From the NCBI GenBank assembly GCA_011364985.1, contig RDOC01000004.1, forward strand, positions 152,218-216,217: 64,000 nt of DNA. Reading direction: 5' to 3'. The stretch is from Candidatus Thorarchaeota archaeon. Its GTDB lineage: Archaea; Asgardarchaeota; Thorarchaeia; Thorarchaeales; Thorarchaeaceae. Every line of letters begins with the position of its first letter. Position 1 is the first letter of the stretch. A program made the position numbers and the translations under genes. Under the pieces are notes generated by a model that made no database searches, had not been told where the DNA came from, and saw nothing but the letters and a program-made list of their open reading frames with translations. Positions 9,018-17,710 of this stretch are shown here, one piece after another.

Positions 9018-9638
9018 TTATATACCTAGTTCTTTCTCTAGTTCCTTAATATCTTCCTCAAGCGTACCTATATCTGTGTCAGCTGTCATTTCGGCAGTTC
9101 TTTCTGCCAGCCCTGCCTCAACATCGAGCTCATGCATTGCCGTGGTGAGGTCCTCTGAGGAAACATCCATTGACGCATCAAGGGCATCTGATGATATGCT
9201 GCTTTCAATTTCAAGCTCCTCAAGACGCCGGGAAATCTCATCAGCATTCTCTACTAATCTTGTGGCTTCAGTTGCGTCACCGAGCATCCCAAGCAGCTTT
9301 GCCACTTCCTGAAGCGCAATATTCGTTTTGGCTGATGTTTGGGCACGGTTTAGATGTGCAAGAATCTTAAGAATCTGGAGCCTAGATTTGTCAAAGGACA
9401 AGGCAAGTCGTCGGAAGCGAATCATCTCTGTGGCATAGGTTTTGAACGCTTCACCTTGACCAGCCTTTCTGGCTCTTATGGCCCGAGCTCTTGTCTCGCC
9501 CTCCTCTTTCTCAAGCTTGTTTCGTTCACGTGCAAGCTGCTTTGCCAAGATTCGTAGTTGACTAGAGATTTCTCCAACGTCGGGTTTTTTACGCCCCCAG
9601 GAGAAGGCCTTTCTAAACGAACTCAAGAGTTTCACCAC
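9018..9638 (-). CDS. ESCRT-III subunit, Snf7/CHMP family
   Basis: ESCRT-III proteins polymerise on membranes to drive scission and are disassembled by Vps4. The 206-residue protein has the family build: a basic first helix (KLLSSFRKAFSWGRKK), long alpha1-alpha2 hairpin helices (about 20-110) rich in Lys/Arg/Glu, then an acidic C-terminal half. The last helix, LEEDIKELEKELGI, resembles a MIT-interacting motif that Vps4 could bind. Start is GTG at 9638 or the next GTG codon. A TATA-like box lies at 9680-9687. It ends head-to-head with the zinc-finger/GRAM gene with no spacer base. Confidence 0.9.
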   Translation of the reverse strand: MVKLLSSFRKAFSWGRKKPDVGEISSQLRILAKQLARERNKLEKEEGETRARAIRARKAGQGEAFKTYATEMIRFRRLALSFDKSRLQILKILAHLNRAQTSAKTNIALQEVAKLLGMLGDATEATRLVENADEISRRLEELEIESSISSDALDASMDVSSEDLTTAMHELDVEAGLAERTAEMTADTDIGTLEEDIKELEKELGI

Positions 9639-9679
9639 ATACCGAACTGGACGAACAAGACTAGAAGTAATGCTTCTCG

Positions 9680-9687
9680 TTTAAACC
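9680..9687 (-). promoter_or_regulatory. TATA-like box for the snf7 gene
   Basis: Minus-strand GTTTAAAC lies about 45 bases before the start codon, predicting a short leader. Confidence 0.4.
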
Positions 9688-9817
9688 TTCGTAGAGCTGC
9701 TTATCCTCCTTATACGAATCTGCACCTTGCATATTAAGATTAGCGCAGATTGTGGCGTCTAGGAACAGGTTTAGAAAGCTTTTCGAAGATATCACTGATA
9801 ACAGAGTGTGATTAGTC

Positions 9818-10066
9818 ATGGCATATGGAGCAGAGAGTGCAGCTATTGCGGCACAACATACGAGTTCCTACCGAGTCAAGTTCGAGAGAAACGAATTCCT
9901 AGAGCTGGTGCAAATAGCACAGCCGCAAATCATCTATCATGTGCGAAGAATGCATTTCTTTGCATACGATGGCTTTGTCATGTATACCTTCGAGTGCGAG
10001 TCTGAGGATTTCAGCCAGAAAGTGATGCATGCCATCGAATTCTCAAATATGGCGTGGAGGGAATAA
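9818..10066 (+). CDS. Small conserved-looking protein between snf7 and vps4
   Basis: The protein has 82 residues, with alternating strands and a helix: YRVKFERNEFLELVQIA, then IIYHVRRMHFFAYDGFVMY and FECESEDFS. This balanced, aromatic-rich sequence looks like a real single-domain alpha/beta protein, not a shadow ORF. No membrane segment or metal site is present. The ATG at 9818 has no Shine-Dalgarno, so a leaderless message is possible. It points the same way as vps4, 147 bases upstream of it. I cannot name the family; a role with ESCRT is only positional. Confidence 0.55.
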   Translation: MAYGAESAAIAAQHTSSYRVKFERNEFLELVQIAQPQIIYHVRRMHFFAYDGFVMYTFECESEDFSQKVMHAIEFSNMAWRE

Positions 10067-10213
10067 CTAGCAGCCGATACGATGGTCAGCGGAAGCAAGT
10101 ACATCTTTGCGTTACTGTGTAATCATTGAACCATTACGCGCTCAGAATGAAATTGGGAAGAAAGTGGTAAGAGAAGTTATTAACATGGATTTATCTCATT
10201 ATTCTGAACAGGA

Positions 10214-11431
10214 ATGTCTGATAGACTAGACCAAGGACTCAGGAACCTCCTTAACAAAGCAATTGATCTTGATAGAAGAGGAATGGCAAAGGAGGCTGCC
10301 CAATACTATCTAAAGGCTAGCAAGATCTTGATCAAGCTCTCAAACGCGGCTTCATTGCCGTCTATACAGAAGCACTATCTTGATAGAGCGCAGGAGTGCG
10401 TTGATAGGGTCCGTTACATCTCAGGCATAAAGAAGAAGGCTAGAGGGCTAAGAAACGGGCTTACGACCCCAGTATCCCCAATGCCACATTCAGAATCCGA
10501 GGCAGTTGCTGAGCACGCTCCGCAGGCAGATGCGGAAGTTGATGAAGACACTCGTAGGCTTCAGGAGATGATATCTGATACCATTATCTCGGAGAAGCCC
10601 AATATCAAGATGAGTGAAGTGGCTGGACTTGAGAAGGCGAAACAGGCAATTCATGACGCAATTATAGCACCTATGAAGCATCCTGAACTCTTCAAGGGCA
10701 AGGCAAGACAACCATGGAGAGGTATTTTATTTTACGGGCCAGCAGGTTGCGGAAAGACCCTGATAGCTAAAGCTGTTGCGTCTGAAATTGATGCGACTTT
10801 CTTCAATGTATCAGCGGGTAATATTGTTAGCAAGTGGTTGGGAGAATCAGAGAAATTGGTGATGAATCTCTTTGATTTGGCAAGAAGAAGCCAGCCGGCG
10901 ATCATTTTCATGGATGAGCTCGATTCAGTTGGAGTATCAAGATCAGGAGATGATGTAGGAGGAGAAAGAAGGCTGAAGACTCAGCTGCTTACGGAACTCC
11001 AGGGTCTTGAAAGCGATCCAGAGGAGAGAATAACCGTCATAGGTGCTACAAATCTGCCATGGGAACTTGACTTTGCCTTACGGTCTCGATTTGAGAAGAA
11101 GATTCAAGTTCCACTTCCGGACAATGAGGCAAGGACACACATCTTTGAAATACATATGGAAGAGGTCAAAATTGCTCCAGAAGTCGATTATGAGGAATTG
11201 GCGGACCTAAGCGAGGGTTATAGCGGCCGCGAGATTAGCGTCGTCTGTAGAGAGGCGGCAATGGAGCCCATAAGAGATCTGCAGCGTACAGGCAGACTAG
11301 ATGACGGAGAGGTAATACTAGAGGTGCGCCCTGTTTCAAGAGAAGATTTTCTTGAGGCCATTGAAGACATCCGTCCAGCAACCTCACCAGAAGACTTGAG
11401 AAGATACACCGATTGGGCGGAGGGGTCCTAG
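10214..11431 (+). CDS. vps4: Vps4-like AAA ATPase with N-terminal MIT domain
   Basis: Pulls ESCRT-III subunits out of membrane polymers using ATP. Residues 1-75 form the three-helix MIT domain (NKAIDLDRRGMAKEAAQYY). The AAA core has Walker A GPAGCGKT near residue 175, pore loop SKWLGESEK, Walker B IIFMDELDS, sensor 1 IGATNLPWELD and arginine-finger region ALRSRFEKK. The C-terminal part has the usual LSEGYSGREIS helix. The length of 405 fits Vps4. The ATG sits close after AACAGGA, and the leader appears very short. vps25 starts three bases after the stop, so they form an operon. Confidence 0.95.
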   Translation: MSDRLDQGLRNLLNKAIDLDRRGMAKEAAQYYLKASKILIKLSNAASLPSIQKHYLDRAQECVDRVRYISGIKKKARGLRNGLTTPVSPMPHSESEAVAEHAPQADAEVDEDTRRLQEMISDTIISEKPNIKMSEVAGLEKAKQAIHDAIIAPMKHPELFKGKARQPWRGILFYGPAGCGKTLIAKAVASEIDATFFNVSAGNIVSKWLGESEKLVMNLFDLARRSQPAIIFMDELDSVGVSRSGDDVGGERRLKTQLLTELQGLESDPEERITVIGATNLPWELDFALRSRFEKKIQVPLPDNEARTHIFEIHMEEVKIAPEVDYEELADLSEGYSGREISVVCREAAMEPIRDLQRTGRLDDGEVILEVRPVSREDFLEAIEDIRPATSPEDLRRYTDWAEGS

Positions 11432-11434
11432 GCT

Positions 11435-12154
11435 GTGGACGTCAAGGAACGACGTAGAGAGCGAAAAAACACAAAGTCAGCAGAAGAAGAACGACCAAGA
11501 AAGACCGAAGGAGAGACCATAGAAAAGGAGGAGAAGACAGGAGATCAATCCAGTACGATCATGGCACTAACGGAAAGAACAACCCAGGCCACTCAGCGCC
11601 AGCTTGAAATACTGCCCACCGAAACCGTTGTGGAGGAGATCGATGAAGAGATACTACTCCCAGACTGGGGAGACATCACTCAAAGCGAATGGATGTATAG
11701 TATTCCGGACAGAGAAAAAGACAAACCAATGTGGGCAGAGGAATGGAGCGACTTTCTCTTGGAGTGGACAAAGAAAAAACACATTCACGTGATTTCTGTT
11801 TCCTTGTTCCTCAGCGAGCCACCTTTCAAAGACATTGCTGGGAAGGTAGATTCGTTTCGATGCATCGGTGAAGTTCTTGTAAAGAAGGAAATTGCCGAAT
11901 GGCTGGATAAGAATCGACGACAGCTTCGAGTCTATTGGAGATTTCTAGAAGAGTGGGCAGATTCTGTTTATCGATGGGCACTGGAAAGCGGGACAGTTCG
12001 ACTTGATGTGAAGTCAATAGTAATTCAAGAAGAGGCCCAAGCATTTTCGAATCTTCCAGAGAGAGACCTCCATATCATCATGACACTCCTCGTAGAGAAA
12101 CAACTGGCGGAATGGATTGACAAGAAGAAAGGTGCTATCAAAATCCTACTTTGA
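11435..12154 (+). CDS. vps25: Vps25-like ESCRT-II subunit
   Basis: ESCRT-II links cargo-binding ESCRTs to ESCRT-III. The first 65 residues are charged and probably disordered. The rest reads as two winged helices, as in Vps25: MWAEEWSDFLLEWTKKKHI leads the first, ending in LVKKEIAEWLDKNRRQLRVY; the second begins near WADSVYRWALESG and ends LVEKQLAEWIDKKKGAIKIL. The repeated A-E-W-[IL]-D-K wing ends mark both halves. The GTG start follows GGAGGGG, and the gene is coupled to vps4. The disordered N-terminal tail is longer than in most homologues I know of. Confidence 0.85.
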   Translation: MDVKERRRERKNTKSAEEERPRKTEGETIEKEEKTGDQSSTIMALTERTTQATQRQLEILPTETVVEEIDEEILLPDWGDITQSEWMYSIPDREKDKPMWAEEWSDFLLEWTKKKHIHVISVSLFLSEPPFKDIAGKVDSFRCIGEVLVKKEIAEWLDKNRRQLRVYWRFLEEWADSVYRWALESGTVRLDVKSIVIQEEAQAFSNLPERDLHIIMTLLVEKQLAEWIDKKKGAIKILL

Positions 12155-12194
12155 ACGGCAGTAGCCGAAGATTGCTGTGTGGCATGCTGCTATG

Positions 12195-12965
12195 TCATTT
12201 GGCAATATGACCATCTTGGCTATCACGTGCCCTCAAGCCTGGGAAATAGTACCGCCCACCAGTGGAGAATTTGATATCTGCGACAGCCATGCCTGCGTCA
12301 ACAAGACTAGACAGGACCCTTCGAGCATGATCCTCAGACCATTTCAGTTTGATCATGACTTCTTCAACTGAAACATAGCCCTTGGAAGCCGCCAGATTAA
12401 CCACATCGCTTTGATCTTCTCGTAACTCAAGAGGGCGTAATTCGACAACTTTCACGCCACCTTTTAGAACACGAATTCCAGGGATTAGACCATGATCGGA
12501 AACCCGATTGACAGCCTCGATCACATCGCTGTAGCTCACACCCTTTATCTCCGGCAATCGTTTCACAACTTCCACGATTAAGTCAGCCAGCCCCATTAGC
12601 CCCTTTGAAGCATTTGCAGTGGCAACATCAAGTATTGCAAGTCCTATGAAATCATAATACTCGTCTTGCGTCAATCCATGATGAAAAAGGACTCCCTGCC
12701 TACGGTCCATATTTAGCATCCGAATAGCGTCAGGAAACCGCTCATACACGCGTTCTGTATCCAAGAACGCTGTAATGCTCATGCCAGTCCGTCGCAATTC
12801 AGCAATACTTGACTTGAGTTCCATAACAAGTGCTTCGGACTCTCGTTGAAAGGACCTAATGTCAACTACACCCATGTCGTACATCTTCCTAAGCTGATCA
12901 AGAGTAGCAAGTGATGCGTAGAACTCGGTTTGTAGTCGGCTTTGCATGGGTTGGAATCCCTTCAT
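12195..12965 (-). CDS. Vps22/Vps36-like ESCRT-II subunit (EAP30 domain)
   Basis: The EAP30 domain is a helical hairpin plus two winged helices. Here an N-terminal coiled coil (FYASLATLDQLRKMY, to about residue 85) precedes a central winged helix and a C-terminal one: DVVNLAASKGYVSVEEVM, then WSEDHARRVLSSLVDAGM and the wing GGRYYFPGL. This fits a single archaeal protein standing for both Vps22 and Vps36; I see no GLUE domain in it. A TTG at 13007 would lengthen it by 14 residues, but the ATG at 12965 looks better. It converges on vps25 with a 40-base gap. Confidence 0.83.
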   Translation of the reverse strand: MKGFQPMQSRLQTEFYASLATLDQLRKMYDMGVVDIRSFQRESEALVMELKSSIAELRRTGMSITAFLDTERVYERFPDAIRMLNMDRRQGVLFHHGLTQDEYYDFIGLAILDVATANASKGLMGLADLIVEVVKRLPEIKGVSYSDVIEAVNRVSDHGLIPGIRVLKGGVKVVELRPLELREDQSDVVNLAASKGYVSVEEVMIKLKWSEDHARRVLSSLVDAGMAVADIKFSTGGRYYFPGLRARDSQDGHIAK

Positions 12966-13098
12966 TCCTATGGCTGACCCAGACTGGGCATACCAAGGGA
13001 TGAGCAAGAATGTGCTTTAAGAGAGAGTATTATCCGATTATGGTTCAATAGGAAGTAGTCCCATCCAGCTGCAATGTATCTTTGGACGATGAAGAGTA

Positions 13099-14466
13099 CT
13101 AGGGGGTAATTCTGTCTCGGTCTCTTGGTAGAAGAATTGCTTCACGAATATTCTCAATGTCTAGCAGCTGCATGGTCAAACGCTCCACTCCCAAACCCAG
13201 ACCACCGTGAGGTGGCGCACCGAATTTGAAAGGATCTAGGTAGAAACTGAAGTCGGCAGGATTGAATCCTTTGACTCGAAACCGTTCCACCAGCAGGTCA
13301 TATAGATGAATTCGTTGGCTACCTGTTGTGATCTCCATGCCCTTGTAGGTCAGATCGAAGCTTTCTGTCATCCCTTCGTCTGTAAGACTTGGCATTGTAT
13401 AGGCAGGTCTCAACTCCAGCGGATAATGAGTGATGAATACCATTTCTGTACCGAATTTCCTAGGAAATATTTCGCCAAGCAAGCGCTCACCTTCTGGGTC
13501 GACATCATCAGTAATCGACATCTCTTTCCCTTCTTGATTGAGCAAATCAATTACTTTTGCGTACTTAATTCGCTTGAAGGGTAGTTTCGGAATCTCAAGC
13601 TTGACTCCGAGTAGTTCAAGCTCTGCTGCTGCTGCTTGTGCGGTGTTCTTGAATGCGTGACGGAGCATCTTCTCCTCCATTTTCATGACATCGTCGACAT
13701 CGCCAATCCATGCCATCTCAAAGTCAAAAGATGTGTACTCATTGATATGACGCCGCGTGTTATGCTTTTCTGCACGGAAGACCGGGGCAATCTCAAAGAC
13801 TCGTCCGAACCCAGCCAATAACATGAGTTGCTTGTAGAATTGCGGGCTTTGAGCAAGGTAGGCTTTCTTCTCGAAGTACTTCACCTCAAAAAGATTGGCT
13901 CCGCCTTCTGTGGCTTCTGCGACAATCTTTGGTGTGTGTATTTCGATAAATCCGTTCCTCTCTAGGAAATCCCTAGCAAACCGGACTAGTGAATGTTGAA
14001 TACGGAATATTGCATTAACTGCGGGCTTACGGAGGTCGAGTATTCTATGATTCAAACGAGTGTCTAAATCGATATCGACTTTGCCTTCGACCACATCAAT
14101 GGGAAGCCGTTCTGCTGTATTGATTACTTTGATCTTCTTGGGAATCACCTCAGCCCCAGTCGCGACCTGTTTCGCTTCAACAACATCCCCACAAACAAGC
14201 ACTACGTACTCTGGTTTCAGTTCGCCGGAAATTGCAAATACCTCACCAGTGACTTTCTTCTCAGGAATTGTCACCTGAACTAGTCCGTGTTCGTCTCTGA
14301 GGATGAGAAACTTGATTCTTCCCTTGTCCCGAAGGATATGAACCCAACCAAGAAGAGTGACTTCGATACCAGCAAGCGAAGGGCCAATCTCACTACTGAA
14401 ATGAGTTCGTTTGTCTTTTCCAAGAGGCTCGACACCGGCTTTCGCATAGAAATCCATAGAATTCAT
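13099..14466 (-). CDS. aspS: Aspartyl-tRNA synthetase, archaeal/eukaryotic type
   Basis: Class II synthetase. An N-terminal OB-fold anticodon domain ([21 protein letters not shown] split over residues 33-55) is followed by the catalytic domain with motif 2 [11 protein letters not shown] and motif 3 [14 protein letters not shown], ending in [11 protein letters not shown]. At 455 residues and without the bacterial GAD insertion it is of archaeal type. The OB domain decides whether it also charges tRNA-Asn; I cannot tell. The ATG is within the leader before an empty 146-base gap. No operon partner is evident. Confidence 0.96.
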   Translation of the reverse strand: MNSMDFYAKAGVEPLGKDKRTHFSSEIGPSLAGIEVTLLGWVHILRDKGRIKFLILRDEHGLVQVTIPEKKVTGEVFAISGELKPEYVVLVCGDVVEAKQVATGAEVIPKKIKVINTAERLPIDVVEGKVDIDLDTRLNHRILDLRKPAVNAIFRIQHSLVRFARDFLERNGFIEIHTPKIVAEATEGGANLFEVKYFEKKAYLAQSPQFYKQLMLLAGFGRVFEIAPVFRAEKHNTRRHINEYTSFDFEMAWIGDVDDVMKMEEKMLRHAFKNTAQAAAAELELLGVKLEIPKLPFKRIKYAKVIDLLNQEGKEMSITDDVDPEGERLLGEIFPRKFGTEMVFITHYPLELRPAYTMPSLTDEGMTESFDLTYKGMEITTGSQRIHLYDLLVERFRVKGFNPADFSFYLDPFKFGAPPHGGLGLGVERLTMQLLDIENIREAILLPRDRDRITP

Positions 14467-14612
14467 CTCTTATTCCTAATCATCCTGACGAGTCTGCTAG
14501 CATTATGAGGCTTTTGGAGTTGGGATTCTTCCGTACATCGTTCTCAAGATCCAAAGAGGAGATGCCTCCGGAATGCTTCCGGAAACATCAAGATAATAGG
14601 ATCACGATGTTT

Positions 14613-14846
14613 CTACATCGGCGCAGCGATGAGCTCGTAGACCATCCTTCGCTTATCCCTTCCATGCGTATGCTCTCGGATTAGACCGAGATCCTTAAGC
14701 CTACTGAGTCCGTAGTTCAGAGTCCGCGGAGGTAAGTAGGTTCGTTGAAGCAGGTCTTGCCGGGTCATCCGGTGCCTTGCTTTAAGAAGCACGTAGAGGA
14801 ATTTCGCGGAAGGAGGTAAAGCTAAGAACGAGCGTCTGGCAAACAT
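14613..14846 (-). CDS. Small winged-helix DNA-binding protein
   Basis: A 77-residue protein that is essentially one winged helix-turn-helix: PPSAKFLYVLLKAR (helix 1), TRQDLLQRTYLPPRTLNYGL (helices 2-3), then the wing HTHGRDKRRMVYEL. It resembles MarR/ArsR-type or TrmB-like HTH modules of archaea. It has no ligand domain, so it may act as a simple repressor or dimerise through its termini. It stands alone, divergent from the alpha/beta hydrolase gene, which it might regulate through the 138-base shared spacer; that is inference. Confidence 0.75.
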   Translation of the reverse strand: MFARRSFLALPPSAKFLYVLLKARHRMTRQDLLQRTYLPPRTLNYGLSRLKDLGLIREHTHGRDKRRMVYELIAAPM

Positions 14847-14984
14847 GATCCCACCGTGAAGTTGTTGCCATAATATCTATGACCTCCTTTTTGCTTTCGT
14901 TTGATTGTACAGCTCGTCAAAATAAGCATTCCCATTTCATCATTGTGCATAGGCTTTTTCAGTTGAAAGCGCCGTATGTAAGTT

Positions 14985-15653
14985 ATGTATTCTCTTCAGA
15001 ATCTCGATATCATTGGATATGATGGTGCGGCAATCCCAAATACATACTTCAAACTGGAAGAGACCGATGAAAAAGCCGCCATTGTGTTCCCGGGAAGGGG
15101 GTACACTTCACAGGGGCCACTCCTACACTATACCATCAGCCTCCTTCTTAAGAATCGCATCAATGTCCTTTCCGTTGATTATCAGTACTTCAACAATCAG
15201 GAATATGAAGCGTTGGACTGGGAAGAGAAACGAAAATGGCTCTTTTACGATGTTGGAGAAGCATTCAAAGCTCTAGTGGATTATACGAACAGAGACATTG
15301 ATATTATGGTGGGCAAATCCCTAGGTACTCTGGCCATGGGATACCTATTAGACAGGTTTACGGCTGCAAGAAGAGCCACCGCAATTTGGCACACACCTCT
15401 CCTTAAGCAAGCGGAATTAACAAGACAAATCCACAAACATCACCCGAGGTCTCTATTTGTTATAGGTACACGAGATCCCCATTACGATGATGAGATTCTT
15501 GAAACAGTCAAGAGAGTGACCAGAGGGAAGACACAGGTGATTGAGAATGCGAACCACAGCATGGAAGTGCCAGGGGATGTAGAGGATTCCATTAATATCA
15601 TTCTCAGAGTAGTAGATGGTATTAGGAATTTCTTATGGCCGGTGGATAAGTGA
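14985..15653 (+). CDS. Alpha/beta hydrolase
   Basis: A 222-residue single-domain hydrolase. The oxyanion region is VFPGRGYTSQG, the nucleophile elbow is GKSLGT (G-x-S-x-G), the acid is probably in GTRDPHYD, and the histidine in NANHSME, so the Ser-Asp-His triad is complete and in the normal order. There is no signal peptide, so it acts in the cytosol. The substrate is unknown; the small size without a lid insertion suggests an esterase or thioesterase of the dienelactone-hydrolase kind. No Shine-Dalgarno is evident before the ATG. Confidence 0.85.
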   Translation: MYSLQNLDIIGYDGAAIPNTYFKLEETDEKAAIVFPGRGYTSQGPLLHYTISLLLKNRINVLSVDYQYFNNQEYEALDWEEKRKWLFYDVGEAFKALVDYTNRDIDIMVGKSLGTLAMGYLLDRFTAARRATAIWHTPLLKQAELTRQIHKHHPRSLFVIGTRDPHYDDEILETVKRVTRGKTQVIENANHSMEVPGDVEDSINIILRVVDGIRNFLWPVDK

Positions 15654-15658
15654 GTATC

Positions 15659-17053
15659 TCACTGGGGCTTCCTTAGAATTAAAACCCATTCGCCTCTCAT
15701 TCTTTCTTTCCGAGGTATCTTGATAAAATGCCTAATCAACCCAGAGAAGAAGATCTTCTCCAGCTCGAACCCAACTTCATCTGACGTAGCAAGCTCGCCA
15801 AGAACCTCCTGAGACGGAATTGGAACACCCCGAATGACGTTATTTCCAATCGCTAGGCAGTAACGAGCTCCTGGGCGAAGAACGCGTATCATCTCTTGTA
15901 GCTGCATCTTCATGTCACAAAAGAACTTGAAGACAATGAATGATCGACGGGGGTCTTTATCGAATATGGCTTCTAGGAGGGGATCAAGTGCTGAGAGACC
16001 TGAAACCCTGAGAGACCTGTACTCCTTCTTGTAGACAGTCTCAGTTCCAATGTATTCTCGTTTCATCTTTGACAGAGGCTCATCGCCTGCCAGTCCTAAC
16101 CAGTACATCTCAAGCTGATGCGTTCGAGGGTAATCAACGGCATTAATGTAGGGAGGTGATGTCACAGCCAGGGCGATAGAATCTGAATCAAGACCTGTGT
16201 CTTCTGCCCTTGATTGAGGAAGTCGTACTTCTTTGAATTGCAGTTGACTGCATACCTTGGCAAATTCAATCATCGAATCAATCTGTTTCTCCAAATTCTC
16301 CCTGAATCTACCAATTGTGTTTCCCGGAAGAATAGAACGCTGAAGATTCTGCCTAATCACGGTACGCGTGCAATGAGGATCTGCATTTGACACATCTCGG
16401 ATGATAGACGAGAAAATGATCTTGAAAAAATTGGTTATATCAACTTGCTCTTCAGATGATATAGCATTCCCAAGAGGAGAATTCGGAAGGTCAGAAATGG
16501 TAGATCGGATAATGGCAAGCTCCTTGATGACAAAGCTGTGAAACCAATTGTCTTGGTAGTTGAATCTGGGTATATCAGGCTCGTACCCGGCTGTAAGGTA
16601 CCTTTCTTGAATTGTCTCGATAAGCCAAGTACTAGCAAGCATCAGTATTTCCGGGTCAATGGGTGTTGTCTTCACCCGTGTGATTAGCTGAGCTATGGGG
16701 TCAATATCGATGCCAACAGCAAGCCTCTCCATGAGCATGGCTTCAAGAGCAACAGTGCCACTACCACACATTGGGTCAAGTACGACTTGCCTTGAATCCG
16801 AGTACTTCTCTATAAGATACCTTGGTAGCTCTGGAAAAAACTTGGCAGGAAATCTGTGAATTCCATGGGTTAGGTAGGACTGGTCCTTACTATAGATGAG
16901 GATCTCTGCCTCATTTGGGATATCCACAACAGGATCAATGGTTCCAGAGAACTCCAGTATGGGCATATCTTCTGATGATGCATCCGCCTTGGTCGGTTCA
17001 TCCGGAGCTTCCATCATCTCTGTTTGCATCCTGAATCGTTCAAGAAGCAACAC
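15659..17053 (-). CDS. DNA methyltransferase (N4/N6 amino class), no restriction partner seen
   Basis: AdoMet-dependent DNA methylase. After about 60 variable residues comes YLTHGIHRFPAKFFPELPRY, typical of N4-cytosine/N6-adenine methylases, then motif I DPMCGSGT with acidic EAM-x-VGIDID, and motif IV TSPPYINAVDYPRTH. Motif I precedes IV, unlike the common beta order. The last third has CLAIGNNVIRGVPIPS, the usual strand after the target region. At 464 residues with a helical insert between I and IV it is complete. No endonuclease gene is adjacent, so it may act in regulation or be an orphan; a tRNA or rRNA methylase is less likely. Confidence 0.8.
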   Translation of the reverse strand: MLLLERFRMQTEMMEAPDEPTKADASSEDMPILEFSGTIDPVVDIPNEAEILIYSKDQSYLTHGIHRFPAKFFPELPRYLIEKYSDSRQVVLDPMCGSGTVALEAMLMERLAVGIDIDPIAQLITRVKTTPIDPEILMLASTWLIETIQERYLTAGYEPDIPRFNYQDNWFHSFVIKELAIIRSTISDLPNSPLGNAISSEEQVDITNFFKIIFSSIIRDVSNADPHCTRTVIRQNLQRSILPGNTIGRFRENLEKQIDSMIEFAKVCSQLQFKEVRLPQSRAEDTGLDSDSIALAVTSPPYINAVDYPRTHQLEMYWLGLAGDEPLSKMKREYIGTETVYKKEYRSLRVSGLSALDPLLEAIFDKDPRRSFIVFKFFCDMKMQLQEMIRVLRPGARYCLAIGNNVIRGVPIPSQEVLGELATSDEVGFELEKIFFSGLIRHFIKIPRKERMRGEWVLILRKPQ

Positions 17054-17318
17054 ATCCTCATGCCATTTAAGTGATTATTCAACGGAATTCAGCTAATACG
17101 GCATTTGACGATTAAGAAACGCGGCTTGCCGGTTATGTTAAATAGGAGAAATGAATTCCTTAAACCTCAATCCCTTTCTTTGAGTTGAGAGTTTCGTGTT
17201 CATGATGGCCGGAAGAAAAGAGAAACGCGCCATACTGCTTTCAGATGGCGCACGCTCCAATTATCATGAATTCGAAATGACTTGAAGCTATGGGAGTTAC
17301 GCAAAGGAGTTACATGCA

Positions 17319-17648
17319 ATGGCAGACCTAAAGAAGATTGGAGACCTACTGGTCCTCCTTGGTGCCCTGATTGGCCTTGTCCAAGGAATTCTGCTAATCT
17401 TTAATATGGCATTCAATTATGTGAACGTCCTTGGAGGATTCCTTGACCCATTGATATTGGGAATCCTTGCAATTCTATTCTCACTGATCGCATTGGTGAA
17501 TTGCGGATTCCTGAAGATCAGTGCCCTCGATTTTGGTAAGACGAACAAGTTCATCGTGATTCTTATAGTTGGCATCCTGATGATACTGTTCGCCAGCGAC
17601 ATCGGTGGCATTCTGTGCATTGTGGGCGCAATACTATACCTTCTATAG
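17319..17648 (+). CDS. Small four-helix membrane protein
   Basis: A 109-residue, strongly hydrophobic protein. Four likely membrane helices can be read: LLVLLGALIGLVQGILLIF, then FLDPLILGILAILFSLIALV, FIVILIVGILMILFA and IGGILCIVGAILYLL. Only short loops join them, with a few lysines near the N-terminus and mid-loop. The 219-base stretch before it holds no clear gene. It is followed by a strong hairpin terminator. Function is unknown; a similar four-helix gene lies on the far side of the aminotransferase. Confidence 0.75.
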   Translation: MADLKKIGDLLVLLGALIGLVQGILLIFNMAFNYVNVLGGFLDPLILGILAILFSLIALVNCGFLKISALDFGKTNKFIVILIVGILMILFASDIGGILCIVGAILYLL

Positions 17649-17658
17649 ATAAGTAATG

Positions 17659-17700
17659 CTCATCTCCTGCTTTTACAGGAGATGAGTCATCTTTCTTTTT
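17659..17700. terminator. Hairpin plus T tract between convergent genes
   Basis: An 11-bp perfect stem, CTCATCTCCTG with CAGGAGATGAG, closes a six-base loop and is followed on the plus strand by TCATCTTTCTTTTT. It sits 11 bases past the membrane-protein stop and just before the stop of the convergent aminotransferase. Archaeal termination mainly needs the T tract; the stem could also slow readthrough. Confidence 0.65.
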
Positions 17701-17710
17701 GTTGAAGTAC

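Noticed and set aside
17202..17285. 27-codon ORF beginning ATGATGGCCGG in the gap before the membrane protein
   Set aside because: Too short, with no homology I know and no conserved context; it may be chance or a leader.
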